Below are positions 24,324 through 33,085 of a stretch of 64,000 nucleotides of DNA, piece after piece. The notes beneath the pieces are model-generated. The model did no database searches and had not been told where the DNA came from. It was given only the letters and a program-made list of their open reading frames with translations. The stretch is taken from the NCBI RefSeq assembly GCF_001005295.1, contig NZ_LBMK01000001.1, forward strand, positions 498,704-562,703, read 5' to 3'. Position 1 is the first letter of the stretch; the number at the start of each line of letters is the position of its first letter. This DNA comes from Streptomyces yangpuensis (GTDB taxonomy: Bacteria > Actinomycetota > Actinomycetes > Streptomycetales > Streptomycetaceae). A program made the translations under genes and the position numbers.

Positions 24324-25910
24324 ATGACTTCCGCACTGACACGACTCGCCGACTGGCCGGCCGGAACCCCCCGACGGCTCTGGCTGATCTCGTTCGCGCT
24401 GTTCTTCACGCTCACGGGCTCGTGGGCGGCCGCCAGTCCCGTCGGAAGCTCCCCGGACGAGCACGCGCACTTCATCCGTGCCGCCGCCGTCGCCCGGGGT
24501 CAGATCGGCGGCACCGAGGTGATGGTCCCGCACACGGTCGCGGGCATCGAGGGGCACTTCGCCGAGACCGGCGTGCAGCTCCCCGAGTGGTACCGGAACC
24601 TGCCCACCGTCCACGAGTGCTACTCGTGGAAGGAGCGGCAGCCCGCCTCCTGCGCGCCCTCGCTCGGCAACTCCGGGAAGACCGCGCAGGCCACCACGGC
24701 GGCCGGCCGCTACCACCCGGGCTACTACCTGGTGACCGGCTGGCCGAGCCTGCTGGTCGACGGCCCCAAGGGGCTGTACCTCATGCGCTTCATGTCGGCG
24801 CTGCTCTGCTCGGCCCTGCTGGCGAGCGCGGTGGTCACGGCCGCCGAATGGCGGCGGCGCTCGCTCGCGATGCTCGGCGTGTTCGCCGCGGCCACTCCGA
24901 TGACGCTCTACATGTCCGGCATGGTCAACCCCAGCGGCGGCGAGATCGCCGCCGGGATCCTGGTGTGGACGGCCCTGCTGTCGATCGTCCTGTCGCCCGA
25001 CCCCGTGCTGCTCAACCGCAGACTGGCCCGGCTCGGCATCGGCGGCCTGGTGCTGATCAACATCCGGCCGCTCGGGCTGATCTGGTTCGGCGGGGCGGTC
25101 GTCTTCTGCCTGCTGCTGACACAGCGGCGCGGGCTGCTGGGACAGGTGCTGCGCCGCAAGGACCTGTGGCTCTGGACGGCCCTGCTGGGCCTGGCGACGG
25201 CCGGTGCGCTGCTCTGGGCGGCGAAGCACCCCGACAACTCGAAGATCGACATCCCCGACTCGCTGACCACCGGCGTGGCCGCGAAGCGGACCCTCGGCAA
25301 CACCGAGGTCTACATCAAGCAGATGCTCGGCTTCTTCGGCTGGCTCGACACCCCCGCCCCGGCCTTCATGTACCTGGTGTGGATGGCCGTACTCGCCACC
25401 GTCGTGGTGCTGGCGCTCGTCCATGGCCGGGCCCGCGAAGTCGTTGCCCTGCTGGGCATGCTGGTGGCCGTCGTGATGGTGCCGGTGGTCGCGCAGGCCT
25501 CGCAGGCGGAGCGGATCGGCATGGTGTGGCAGGGCCGCTACCTGCTGCCCTTCGCCGTCGGCCTGCCGCTGATGGCCGTGGCCGTCTGCGCCACGCGCGC
25601 CCCCGAGCGCGGCCTGCCCTGGCGGCGGCTGGTCGGCCTCTGTGTAGGCACCCTCGTCCTGGCAGACGTGGCGGCCTTCTACTGGACGCTGCGCCGGTTC
25701 GCCGTCGGCACCGGGGGCTCGTGGGTGGCGACCTCGGCGCACTGGGCTCCGCCCGGCGGGTGGGTGTTCTGGACCTGCCTGTACGCGGTGGCTGCCTGCG
25801 CCGTCGTACTGCCGGCCCTGCTCCCGGACCGCAGGGACGAGGCCGCACGGTTCCCGGACCTGGACAGTTCGCGTACGGGCGGCCGCTCGCGGGTGCCCGA
25901 GCCCGCCTGA
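24324..25910 (+). CDS. DUF2142 polytopic membrane protein
   Basis: 528 residues and about 11-12 membrane helices. The first extracytoplasmic loop carries PVGSSPDEHAHFIRAAAVARGQIGG, the DUF2142 signature (an acidic-His loop reminiscent of GT-C glycosyltransferase active sites), then a long loop containing paired cysteines (ECYSWKERQPASCAPS) and TTAAGRYHPGYYLVTGWPS. It follows the AftA-like gene by 13 bp, and both are polytopic with GT-C-like loops. I infer a shared step in surface polysaccharide or teichoic-acid decoration. SD GGGGG lies before the ATG. Confidence 0.82.
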   Translation: MTSALTRLADWPAGTPRRLWLISFALFFTLTGSWAAASPVGSSPDEHAHFIRAAAVARGQIGGTEVMVPHTVAGIEGHFAETGVQLPEWYRNLPTVHECYSWKERQPASCAPSLGNSGKTAQATTAAGRYHPGYYLVTGWPSLLVDGPKGLYLMRFMSALLCSALLASAVVTAAEWRRRSLAMLGVFAAATPMTLYMSGMVNPSGGEIAAGILVWTALLSIVLSPDPVLLNRRLARLGIGGLVLINIRPLGLIWFGGAVVFCLLLTQRRGLLGQVLRRKDLWLWTALLGLATAGALLWAAKHPDNSKIDIPDSLTTGVAAKRTLGNTEVYIKQMLGFFGWLDTPAPAFMYLVWMAVLATVVVLALVHGRAREVVALLGMLVAVVMVPVVAQASQAERIGMVWQGRYLLPFAVGLPLMAVAVCATRAPERGLPWRRLVGLCVGTLVLADVAAFYWTLRRFAVGTGGSWVATSAHWAPPGGWVFWTCLYAVAACAVVLPALLPDRRDEAARFPDLDSSRTGGRSRVPEPA

Positions 25911-25918
25911 CGCACACC

Positions 25919-25948
25919 GCCGGACGCCGTCGCGCCGGACGCCGTCGC
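25919..25948. repeat. Tandem 15-bp repeat between convergent genes
   Basis: GCCGGACGCCGTCGC occurs twice in direct tandem between the DUF2142 stop and the nitrilase stop. Confidence 0.75.
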
Positions 25949-25980
25949 GTCCCGTGCCGCCCCGTCCGGGACCGGCCCCG

Positions 25981-26697
25981 TCAGACGGCGGGACCGGTCT
26001 CGGCGGTCACCACCGACGGGGTGCGGTCGTCGGCCTCGGCGAGCAGCGCCCCGCCCGGGGCCCACACGGCCGAGCGGCCGCAGCCGGTCCACGGGCCCGC
26101 CGGGCCGACGTGGTTGGCGAGGACGACGTACAGGCCGTGCCGTTCGGCGATCCCCGGGTGCACGGTGGCCCGCTCGCGGATCCCGTCGCCGGTCCCGTAC
26201 AGGGAGCTGGCCAGGTGGACCCGGCAGCCGGCGGCCGCGCCCCGTCCGGGCAGTTCGGGGAAGTGGTTGTCGTAGCAGACGCCCAGCGAGAAGCGGACCC
26301 CGAGGAGCTCGAAGCACCCGTCGCCCGTGCCGGGCTCGAAGAGGTCCTGCTCGTGCCGGAACAGGTGCTGCTTGCGGTACGTCGTCACGTGCGCGCCGTC
26401 CGCGTCGTGGACCAGCGTCGCGATGGCGGGCCGCGGGCCGTCGCCGGGCAGGGCCACGTTGACCGCGGTGGCGATCCCGGCGGCGCGCAGCGGGTCCAGC
26501 CGGGGGTCGTCCGCGCCGGTCCACAGACCGGGGTCGGCGGCGAGCGCGTCGAGTTCGTAGCCGGTGAGCGTGAACTCGGGGAACACCACCAGTGCGGCGC
26601 CCTGCTCACGGGCCGTCACGGCGAGGGCGGCGGCCCGGGCGGCGTTGGCGCGGACATCGGCGGGGGCGCACGTCATCTGTGCGGCGGCGATCTTCAC
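25981..26697 (-). CDS. Carbon-nitrogen hydrolase (nitrilase superfamily)
   Basis: 238 residues with the full catalytic triad: Glu41 (VVFPEFTLTGYE), Lys109 (TYRKQHLF) and Cys141 (LGVCYDNHFPE). It hydrolyses an amide or nitrile C-N bond; the short length and DNHFPE motif point to an aliphatic amidase/omega-amidase-type subgroup, substrate unknown. The GTG start (26697) is only 4 bp after the stop of the LysR gene on the same strand, so the regulator and enzyme form one operon. Confidence 0.85.
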   Translation of the reverse strand: MKIAAAQMTCAPADVRANAARAAALAVTAREQGAALVVFPEFTLTGYELDALAADPGLWTGADDPRLDPLRAAGIATAVNVALPGDGPRPAIATLVHDADGAHVTTYRKQHLFRHEQDLFEPGTGDGCFELLGVRFSLGVCYDNHFPELPGRGAAAGCRVHLASSLYGTGDGIRERATVHPGIAERHGLYVVLANHVGPAGPWTGCGRSAVWAPGGALLAEADDRTPSVVTAETGPAV

Positions 26698-26701
26698 CGG
26701 T

Positions 26702-27610
26702 TCAGGATGCCAAGCCGTCCGCGGCCTCCTTCAGCAGGGTCAGCAGGGCCGAGGCGGCGGGTGAGGGGGAGATCCCGCGCGGGGTGGCCGCGTAGACCCC
26801 GCGGCGCGGGGCGTCGTCCGGGTGCAGGGGGACGAGTACGAGGTCGGGCCGGACCGAGGAGGCGGCGAGCTCCGGGACCAGCGTGACGCCGAGCCCGGCC
26901 GCGACGAAGCCCTGCTTGGCGATCCAGTCGGCGGCGACGAAGCCCGTACGGGGGCGGAAGCCGCTCGCCAGCGCGGAGTGCATGAGGGTCTCCTCGGGGC
27001 GGGTGCCGGCGGCGATCCAGTCCTCGTCGGCCAGTTCGGCCAGCCGCAGCCCGCTGCTCCCGGCGAGCCGGTGGCCGATCGGCAGGGCCACGTACATCCG
27101 CTCGTCGAGCAGGTGGTGCGGCGTGCAGTCCCGGGGCGGCCGTCCGGAGGTGTCGGCGACGACGGCGAGGTCCAGTTCCCCGGCCGCGAGGAGGGCGAGG
27201 TGCTTGGCGGACGGACCTTCGGTCCGGGTGACCGTGACAGCGGGGTGCCGGGCCCGGAAGGCGGCCAGCGCGCGCGGCAGCAGCGCGGCGTCCGCGGTGG
27301 AGAAGGAGCCGATCCGCAGCCGCCCGGCGCCCAGGGTGCGCAGCGCGTCGAGCTCGGCGCGGGCGGTGCGCAGGCGTTCGCCGACGGCCTCTGCGTGCGG
27401 GAGCAGGAGCCGGCCGGCCTCGGTGAGGCGGACGCCGCGCGGGAGGCGGTCGAAGAGCGGGGTGCCCCACTCGTCCTCCAGGCACTGGATCTGCCGGGAG
27501 ACGGCGGACTGGGTGTACCCGAGGGAGCGGGCGGCGGCCGTGAAGGACGCCAGCCGGGCGACGTGCAGGAAGACCTCGTACAAGCTGTGCGGAGTCGGCA
27601 TGACGGCCAT
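26702..27610 (-). CDS. LysR-family transcriptional regulator
   Basis: 302 residues. The N-terminal HTH SLYEVFLHVARLASFTAAARSLGYTQSAVSRQIQCLEDEWGTPLFDR is followed by the periplasmic-binding-like effector domain (GRLRIGSFSTADAALLPRAL, EGPSAKHLALLAAGELDLAVVAD, GFVAAGLGVTLVPE). It is co-oriented with the nitrilase immediately downstream and divergent from the monooxygenase at 27703. Two ATGs compete: 27610 (MAVMPTPH) and 27601 (MPTPH); neither has a clear SD. Confidence 0.9.
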   Translation of the reverse strand: MAVMPTPHSLYEVFLHVARLASFTAAARSLGYTQSAVSRQIQCLEDEWGTPLFDRLPRGVRLTEAGRLLLPHAEAVGERLRTARAELDALRTLGAGRLRIGSFSTADAALLPRALAAFRARHPAVTVTRTEGPSAKHLALLAAGELDLAVVADTSGRPPRDCTPHHLLDERMYVALPIGHRLAGSSGLRLAELADEDWIAAGTRPEETLMHSALASGFRPRTGFVAADWIAKQGFVAAGLGVTLVPELAASSVRPDLVLVPLHPDDAPRRGVYAATPRGISPSPAASALLTLLKEAADGLAS

Positions 27611-27686
27611 GCTAGGGATGTGCCGTCCTCATGGACGGTCCGTCACCCGCCGTGCGGTGGCCATGGGCTGACGGTGTAAATCAATC

Positions 27687-27697
27687 TGCATAAAATG
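27687..27697. promoter_or_regulatory. Small dyad at the monooxygenase start
   Basis: GCAT-AAA-ATGC lies just upstream of the GTG at 27703. TGCATAAAAT inside it also resembles an extended -10. It could be the LysR or core promoter site for the divergent pair. Confidence 0.35.
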
Positions 27698-27702
27698 CGT
27701 GT

Positions 27703-28026
27703 GTGATCTTCATTGTGGTGAAATTCCCCGTCAAGCCCGAATACGTCGACGCGTGGCCCGACAAGGTCGCGCCGTTCACCCGCGCCACCCGCGCCGAACC
27801 GGGCAACCTCTGGTTCGAGTGGTCGCGGAGTCTGGAGGAGCCGGACACCTACGTGCTGGTCGAGGCCTTCCAGGACGACGCCGCCGAAGCGCACGTCACC
27901 TCCGAGCACTTCCGTGCCGCGCTGGAGACCATGCGGCCGATGGTGACCCGTACGCCCGAGATCGTCAGCACCACCATCGAGGGCGCGGCCGGCTGGAGCC
28001 GGATGGGCGAGCTCCAGGTCGACTAG
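27703..28026 (+). CDS. Antibiotic-biosynthesis-monooxygenase (ABM) domain protein
   Basis: 107 residues, one ferredoxin-like ABM domain: MIFIVVKFPVKPEYVDAWPDKVAPFTRATRAEPGNLWFEWSRS, then TYVLVEAFQDDAAEAHVTSEHFRAA. Relatives such as YgiN oxidise quinols without cofactors or degrade haem. No active-site assignment is certain. It is divergent from the LysR regulator, which may control it. Confidence 0.88.
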   Translation: MIFIVVKFPVKPEYVDAWPDKVAPFTRATRAEPGNLWFEWSRSLEEPDTYVLVEAFQDDAAEAHVTSEHFRAALETMRPMVTRTPEIVSTTIEGAAGWSRMGELQVD

Positions 28027-28064
28027 TGCTGTGACCCGGTGAGCCTTTCCGGTCACAGCACTAG
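28023..28064. terminator. Bidirectional terminator overlapping the ABM stop codon
   Basis: A 14-bp perfect stem (CTAGTGCTGTGACC, 28023-28036, with 28051-28064) and a 14-nt loop. The stop codon TAG is inside the 5' arm. It separates two convergent genes. Confidence 0.75.
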
Positions 28065-28072
28065 ACGTGCCT

Positions 28073-28654
28073 TCAGGCTTCCGGGCCCCGCAGCAGGGTC
28101 AGGAAGGCGCGGAAGGCGGCGGGCATGTCCACGGACTCCGGGTCCAGCAGCCACTGGTACTGGAGGCCGTCCATGACCGCCGTCAGCAGCGGCGCCGCCT
28201 CCTGCGGGGTGAGACCCGAGGGGAGGCGGTCGCCGAACTCCGCGCGCAGCACCGCCGCCATCTCCGCGCGGACCTGGGCGTAGCGCTCGGTGAAGAACTC
28301 CCGGGCCGGGTGCCCGTCCGTGACGCTCTCGCCCAGCAGCGCCGAGAAGGTCTGCACGATGCCCGGGCGCATCGCGTTGTAGTCCACCAGTGAGGCCAGC
28401 AGGTCCAGCCGCCAGGTGCCCGCCGCCGCGCGCGAGCCGCCTCCGGTGTCCCACCGGTCGCGCTCCTCCAGCACCGCGACGAGCAGCGCCTCCTTGGTCG
28501 GGAAGTAGTGCAGCAGCCCCTGCTGGGTCAGGCCCACGCGCTCCGCGACCGTGCCCAGGGACGCCCCCCGGTAGCCGCGCTCCGCGATCACCTCGACGGC
28601 CGCGCGGACGATCTCCCCGCGGCGCTCCTCGCTCCTCGCCCTGGCCATCGCCAT
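28073..28654 (-). CDS. TetR-family repressor
   Basis: 193 residues. The N-terminal HTH ERRGEIVRAAVEVIAERGYRGASLGTVAERVGLTQQGLLHYFPTKEALLVAVL is canonical. The C-terminal ligand/dimer domain includes ARPEFF-like AREFFTERYAQVRAEMAAVLRAEFG and DGLQYQWLLDPESVDMPAAFRAFL, common among sugar-related TetR regulators. The ATG at 28654 has GGAAGGGG upstream; the longer frame is not conserved-looking. Divergent from the GH3 glycosidase, its probable target. Confidence 0.9.
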   Translation of the reverse strand: MAMARARSEERRGEIVRAAVEVIAERGYRGASLGTVAERVGLTQQGLLHYFPTKEALLVAVLEERDRWDTGGGSRAAAGTWRLDLLASLVDYNAMRPGIVQTFSALLGESVTDGHPAREFFTERYAQVRAEMAAVLRAEFGDRLPSGLTPQEAAPLLTAVMDGLQYQWLLDPESVDMPAAFRAFLTLLRGPEA

Positions 28655-28731
28655 GGCACCCCTTCCGTCCACTCCCGTCGGCAGGACCGTAGGAGGACCG
28701 TACGGCATTCGAATATCACGAAGAGATGACA

Positions 28732-28753
28732 ACACCTACCGTTCAACAGGTGT
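28732..28753. promoter_or_regulatory. Candidate TetR operator for the glycosidase gene
   Basis: ACACCT-N10-AGGTGT (28732-28737 with 28748-28753), a perfect dyad midway between the divergent TetR and GH3 starts. Confidence 0.5.
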
Positions 28754-28825
28754 CAGGTTCACCATGGGGGCACCCGCACCGCGCCGCACCGCGCAACCGC
28801 ACGCTCTCGACGAGGAGGCTCGGCC

Positions 28826-31279
28826 GTGACCGACGCCGATCAGGTCCGCGATCAGATCCGGGAAGGCGCCGTGGAGGCGGCGCTCGACAAGCTCGACCTC
28901 GACACCAAGACCCTGCTCCTGGCGGGCCAGGACATGTGGTCCCTGCCGGCGGTCCCTGCCATCGGGCTGCGTTCCCTGGTCATGTCCGACGGCCCCATCG
29001 GGGTGCGCGGCGTGCGCTGGACCGCCGACGACCCGTCCGTCGCCCTGCCCTCCCCGACGTCGCTGGCCGCCGCCTGGGATCCCGGGCTCGCCCGCCGCGC
29101 CGGCCGGCTCCTCGCCCAGGAGGCCCGCCGCAAGGGCGTCCACGTCCTGCTCGCGCCGACCGTCAACCTGCACCGCTCGCCGCTCGGCGGCCGGCACTTC
29201 GAGTGCTACTCCGAGGACCCGTACCTCACCGGAGTCATCGGCAGCGGCTACGTGAGCGGCGTCCAGGACGGCAGCGTCGGGACCACGGTCAAGCACTTCG
29301 TCGGCAACGACGCCGAGACCGACCGGTTCACCGTCGACAGCGTCATCGCCCCGCGCCCGTTGCGCGAGCTGTACCTGGCCCCCTTCGAGGCCATCGTCGA
29401 GAACGCCCGTCCGTGGGGCATCATGACCGCCTACAACCAGGTCAACGGCACGACGATGACCGAGCACCACCACCTGGTGAACGAGGTCCTGCGCGGCGAG
29501 TGGGGCTTCGACGGCTGCAACGTCTCCGACTGGATGGCCGCCCGCTCCACCGCCGGCGGCATCCTGGGCGGCATGGACGTGGCCATGCCCGGCCCCACCA
29601 CCGTCTACGGACCCGCCCTCGCCGAGGCCGTCCGCGCCGGGGAGGTCCCCGAGTCCGCCGTCGACGACGCCGTGCGCAACGTCCTGCGCCTCGCCGCCCG
29701 CGTCGGGGCCCTGGAGGGCGCCCCCGCGGTCGTCGAGACCCCGCCGGCTCCGGTCGACGGCCAGGCGCTGGCCCGTGAGCTCGCCGCCCGCGGCTTCGTC
29801 CTCGTGCGCAACGAGGACGGCGCCCTGCCGCTGGACGCCTCCGCCGGCCGCACCGTCGCCCTCCTCGGGGCCGCCGCGCGCGACGCCCGGGTGCTCGGCG
29901 GCGGCAGCGCCACCGTTTTCCCCGAGCGGATCGTCTCCCCGCTCGAAGGGCTGGCCGCGGCCCTCCCGGACGGGTCCCTCACCTACGCCGTCGGTGCCGA
30001 CCCCTGCGAGGAGCCCGCCCCCGCCGACAAGGGCTTCGCGCTCGTCGCCGTGTGCCGCGACGCCTCCGGGGCCGTCCTCGGCGAGGGCGCCCTGCCCACC
30101 GGGCAGGTCCAGTGGATCGGCGACGACCTGCCCGTGGGCGCCACCTACGAGACCATGGCGAGCATCGAGGTCCGCGGTACGTTCGTACCGCGCGAGAGCG
30201 GCGAGCACGCCTTCGGCACCCGCGGACTCGGCGCCTTCTCCCTCGCCGTCGGCGGACGGCCGCTGTGGAGCGGCGTCCAGGAGATGGGCGACGAGACCGA
30301 CCCCTTCGAGGCCTTCTTCGGGGCGCCCAGCGTGCGGGGCCGCGTCACCCTCACCGCGGGCGAGCCCGTCGAGGTGTCGCTGACCTACCAGGTCCCCGAC
30401 ACGAGCGGGCTCCCGATGCGGGCCGTCGTGTTCTCGCTGCTCCACCTCGGCCCGCGGCGCGACCCCGACGAGCTGATCGCCGAGGCGGTCGCGGCCGCCC
30501 GCGCCGCCGACACCGCCGTCGTGGTCGTCGCCACCACCGAGCGCGTGGAGTCCGAGGGCTTCGACCGCAGCGACCTCGCCCTCCCGGGCCGCCAGGACGA
30601 CCTGGTGCGTGCGGTGGCCGCCGTCAACCCGAACACCGTGGTCGTCGTCAACGCAGGCTCCCCGGTGGAGCTCCCGTGGCGCGAGGACGTCGCCGCCGTC
30701 CTGCTGACCTGGTTCCCCGGGCAGGAGGGCGGGGCCGCGCTGGCCGACGTACTCCTGGGCGAGGCGGAGCCGGGCGGGCGGCTGCCCACCACCTGGCCCG
30801 CGCGGTTCGCGGACGCGCCCGTCACCGAGGTCGTGCCCGCCGACGGGCGCCTGGAGTACGGCGAGGGCCTCTTCATCGGCTACCGGGCCTACGAGAAGCA
30901 CGGCGTCGCCCCCGCCTACCCGTTCGGGCACGGCCTCGGCTACACCGACTGGGCGTACGAGTCCCTGGAGGCCACGGCCGACGCCGTGCGGGTCCGCCTC
31001 ACCAACACCGGCACCCGGCCCGGCCGCGAGGTCGTCCAGGTCTACCTGGCGCCCCTGGCGGACACCGTGGAGCGGCCGGCGAGCTGGCTGGCGGCCTTCG
31101 CCGGCGTCACCGCGGGCCCCGGCGAGAGCGTCGAGACCGAGATCCCGCTGCCCGCCCGGGCCTTCGAGATCTGGGACGAGGAGGCCCGCGCCCGGCGGCG
31201 GATCGGCGGCGCCTACGAGGTCCGCGCGAGCCACGCGCACGGCGACACGCGGCTGACCGCCACGCTCGACATCGCGTGA
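28826..31279 (+). CDS. GH3 beta-glucosidase with PA14-like insert
   Basis: 817 residues, no signal peptide, so cytoplasmic. GH3 N-domain starts MWSLPAVPAIGLRSLVMSDGPIGVRG; KHFVGNDAETDR and GFDGCNVSDWMAAR hold the substrate-binding residues and the nucleophile Asp235. A PA14-like insert (about residues 420-520: GQVQWIGDDLPVGATYETMASIEVRGTFVPRESGEHAFGTRGLGAFSLAVGG) interrupts the second alpha/beta sandwich, and a fibronectin-III-like domain (REVVQVYLAP) ends the chain. This order is that of PA14-containing GH3 enzymes acting on plant-derived beta-glucosides. GAGGAGG lies 8 nt before the GTG. Likely repressed by the divergent TetR. Confidence 0.92.
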   Translation: MTDADQVRDQIREGAVEAALDKLDLDTKTLLLAGQDMWSLPAVPAIGLRSLVMSDGPIGVRGVRWTADDPSVALPSPTSLAAAWDPGLARRAGRLLAQEARRKGVHVLLAPTVNLHRSPLGGRHFECYSEDPYLTGVIGSGYVSGVQDGSVGTTVKHFVGNDAETDRFTVDSVIAPRPLRELYLAPFEAIVENARPWGIMTAYNQVNGTTMTEHHHLVNEVLRGEWGFDGCNVSDWMAARSTAGGILGGMDVAMPGPTTVYGPALAEAVRAGEVPESAVDDAVRNVLRLAARVGALEGAPAVVETPPAPVDGQALARELAARGFVLVRNEDGALPLDASAGRTVALLGAAARDARVLGGGSATVFPERIVSPLEGLAAALPDGSLTYAVGADPCEEPAPADKGFALVAVCRDASGAVLGEGALPTGQVQWIGDDLPVGATYETMASIEVRGTFVPRESGEHAFGTRGLGAFSLAVGGRPLWSGVQEMGDETDPFEAFFGAPSVRGRVTLTAGEPVEVSLTYQVPDTSGLPMRAVVFSLLHLGPRRDPDELIAEAVAAARAADTAVVVVATTERVESEGFDRSDLALPGRQDDLVRAVAAVNPNTVVVVNAGSPVELPWREDVAAVLLTWFPGQEGGAALADVLLGEAEPGGRLPTTWPARFADAPVTEVVPADGRLEYGEGLFIGYRAYEKHGVAPAYPFGHGLGYTDWAYESLEATADAVRVRLTNTGTRPGREVVQVYLAPLADTVERPASWLAAFAGVTAGPGESVETEIPLPARAFEIWDEEARARRRIGGAYEVRASHAHGDTRLTATLDIA

Positions 31280-31313
31280 CACACCGTATGGCCGGAAATC
31301 ACCCCTGAAAGCC

Positions 31314-31349
31314 GGTCCGGGGGCGGGACCTGACACCCGCCCCCGGACC
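31314..31349. terminator. Bidirectional terminator
   Basis: A perfect 14-bp stem GGTCCGGGGGCGGG / CCCGCCCCCGGACC with an 8-nt loop between the GH3 stop and the convergent lipoprotein stop. Confidence 0.75.
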
Positions 31350-31367
31350 CTGCGCGCACGGCCGGCG

Positions 31368-32264
31368 TCAACGCGGCGGTTCGGCGGCCGTTACCTGGCG
31401 GTGCGCCAGTTCCGCCAGCCGCGCCTGCCCCTCCTTGCCCGGGTGGAACCAGTCCCAGCGGCTCAACTGATCCGCCGCGAAGGGGTACTGGAACACCGCG
31501 CCGCCGTCGTAGCGGCACAGCGCGTCCTTCCCGCAGACCTCGCGCAGCACCTGGTTGTACTCCACCACCCGCGCCCGCACCTGCTCGCGCCGGGACGTCG
31601 CCCCCGTGGCCAGCGACAGCGGATCGGCGAGCATCGACTGGCAGATGCCCAGCTTCCACACCTGGCGCACCATCGGGAGGTCCTTGCCCTGCTCCCACAG
31701 CCGTTGCAGGTCGGGCACGCTGGAGACGTACACCTGGGAGGCCGGGGACGCGGCCCGCAGCTGCGCCAGGGCCTGCTCGAAACCGGACCGGAACTCCGCC
31801 ACCGGGGTCATCGACGAAGCGGTGGGCCGGCAGGCGTCGTTCGACCCCACCATCACCGTGACCAGGTCGGGCTTGTGCGCGGCGGCCGCCGCCAGCTGGC
31901 CCGGCAGGTCCGCCATCCGCGAGCCGGTCACCGCGTAGTTCCAGCTGCGCTCGGGCACCGCGGCGTCCCCGAGCAGCCGGGCGGCGAGGGAGCGGACGGC
32001 GGGGTCGTTGCCCGTGGCCCAGGAGACCTCGGGGCAGTCGGCGAGGACCGAACAGGCGTCGAATCCACGGGTGATGGAATCTCCGGCGGCCGCGATCGAG
32101 GTGGGCGCCGTGTTCCAGCGCGGCGCCGACTGTGACCCCCGCTCGCCCGGATCGGCCGGCCCGCCCGACTGACACCCGGTCAGGGTCCCGGCCAGCAGAG
32201 CGACCACCGCGCCCGCGCCCGCGAGAGCACGGCGCGCGCGGCGGCGGGCAGGGGTGGTGCGCAT
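31368..32264 (-). CDS. SGNH/GDSL hydrolase lipoprotein
   Basis: 298 residues. Arg-rich n-region, hydrophobic h-region and lipobox LTGC (Cys31) mark a lipoprotein anchored on the outer face of the membrane. SGNH blocks: GDSITRG (Ser63), VTGSRMADL (Gly), VMVGSNDAC (Asn) and DWFHPGKEG (Asp/His). It deacylates an ester, possibly on a cell-wall glycan or lipid. Single gene, convergent with the glycosidase. Confidence 0.9.
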   Translation of the reverse strand: MRTTPARRRARRALAGAGAVVALLAGTLTGCQSGGPADPGERGSQSAPRWNTAPTSIAAAGDSITRGFDACSVLADCPEVSWATGNDPAVRSLAARLLGDAAVPERSWNYAVTGSRMADLPGQLAAAAAHKPDLVTVMVGSNDACRPTASSMTPVAEFRSGFEQALAQLRAASPASQVYVSSVPDLQRLWEQGKDLPMVRQVWKLGICQSMLADPLSLATGATSRREQVRARVVEYNQVLREVCGKDALCRYDGGAVFQYPFAADQLSRWDWFHPGKEGQARLAELAHRQVTAAEPPR

Positions 32265-32514
32265 GGGAAGGACCCCTCCTTGTCGACCCCGCGTCGTCCG
32301 GGGGGTCCTGCTGAGTGAAAGCTCCGTGTTTTACCGGCCTTGGAGCGACCGTACGTCACACCAGGACCCCTGGCGCACGGTAGCTTTTTCCCGTGGCGTT
32401 TCAGCCGCAGGTCCCGTAGCGCAATGTCAGATAATTTCCGTTACATTACATCACGTCACAAACTGTCCCTTTTCTGGAGTTTATTCCCGACCTCGTCCAC
32501 CACTGGAGGTCCCG
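32265..32514. other. Intergenic region between divergent genes
   Basis: 250 bp, noticeably AT-richer than the surroundings near 32390-32480 (TTTTTC, GATAATTTCCGTTACATTACATCACG). It should carry the promoters of the lipoprotein and DUF3145 genes; no specific box could be assigned. Confidence 0.5.
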
Positions 32515-33009
32515 GTGACGACACGTGGAGTTCTGTACGTGCATTCCGCACCGCGCGCGCTCTGCCCGCACGTGGAATGGGCCGTAGCGGGCGTGCTCGG
32601 GGTGCGGGTGAACCTCGACTGGATCAGGCAGCCCGCCTCCCCGGGCACCTGGAGAGCCGAGTTCTCCTGGCAGGCCGAGGCGGGCACCGCCTCGAAGCTC
32701 GCCTCCGCCCTGCGCGGCTGGCACCTGCTGCGCTTCGAGGTGACCGCGGAGCCCTGCCCGACCGCCGAGGGCGAGCGCTACAGCTCCACACCGGAGCTGG
32801 GCATCTTCCACGCCGTCACCGGTCTGCACGGCGACATCCTGATCCCGGAGGACCGGCTGCGCGCCGCGCTGGCCCGCTCCGTGCGCGGCGAGACCGACCT
32901 GGAGGCGGAGATCTCCAAGCTGCTCGGCAAGCCCTGGGACGACGAACTGGAGCCCTTCCGCTACGCGGGCGAGGGCGCACCCGTCCGCTGGCTCCACCAG
33001 GTCGTCTGA
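32515..33009 (+). CDS. DUF3145 protein
   Basis: 164 residues, a soluble actinobacterial family of unknown function. It opens MTTRGVLYVHSAPRALCPHVEWAVAGVLG and contains WHLLRFEVTAEPCPTAEGERYSSTPELGIFHAVTGLHGDILIPEDRLRAALA. GTG start with GGAGG 6 nt upstream. It lies next to, but convergent with, the fab cluster and is separated from it by a 20-bp-stem terminator, so it is not part of that operon. Confidence 0.9.
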   Translation: MTTRGVLYVHSAPRALCPHVEWAVAGVLGVRVNLDWIRQPASPGTWRAEFSWQAEAGTASKLASALRGWHLLRFEVTAEPCPTAEGERYSSTPELGIFHAVTGLHGDILIPEDRLRAALARSVRGETDLEAEISKLLGKPWDDELEPFRYAGEGAPVRWLHQVV

Positions 33010-33030
33010 GCCGGGACGCATCCCGTACAC

Positions 33031-33074
33031 GTGAAAGGGCCCTGCACGGCGACTGCCGTGCAGGGCCCTTTCAC
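33031..33074. terminator. Very strong bidirectional terminator
   Basis: A perfect 20-bp stem (33031-33050 with 33055-33074) with a 4-nt loop GACT. The outer pairs GTGAAAGGG/CCCTTTCAC give a T-rich arm in both directions. It separates DUF3145 and fabF. Confidence 0.9.
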
Positions 33075-33085
33075 ATGGAGCCGGT

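Noticed and set aside
28736-31336. 866-codon open frame antisense to the GH3 gene
   Set aside because: The plus strand has all GH3 catalytic motifs; the antisense protein is low-complexity and its ends do not fit any gene spacing.
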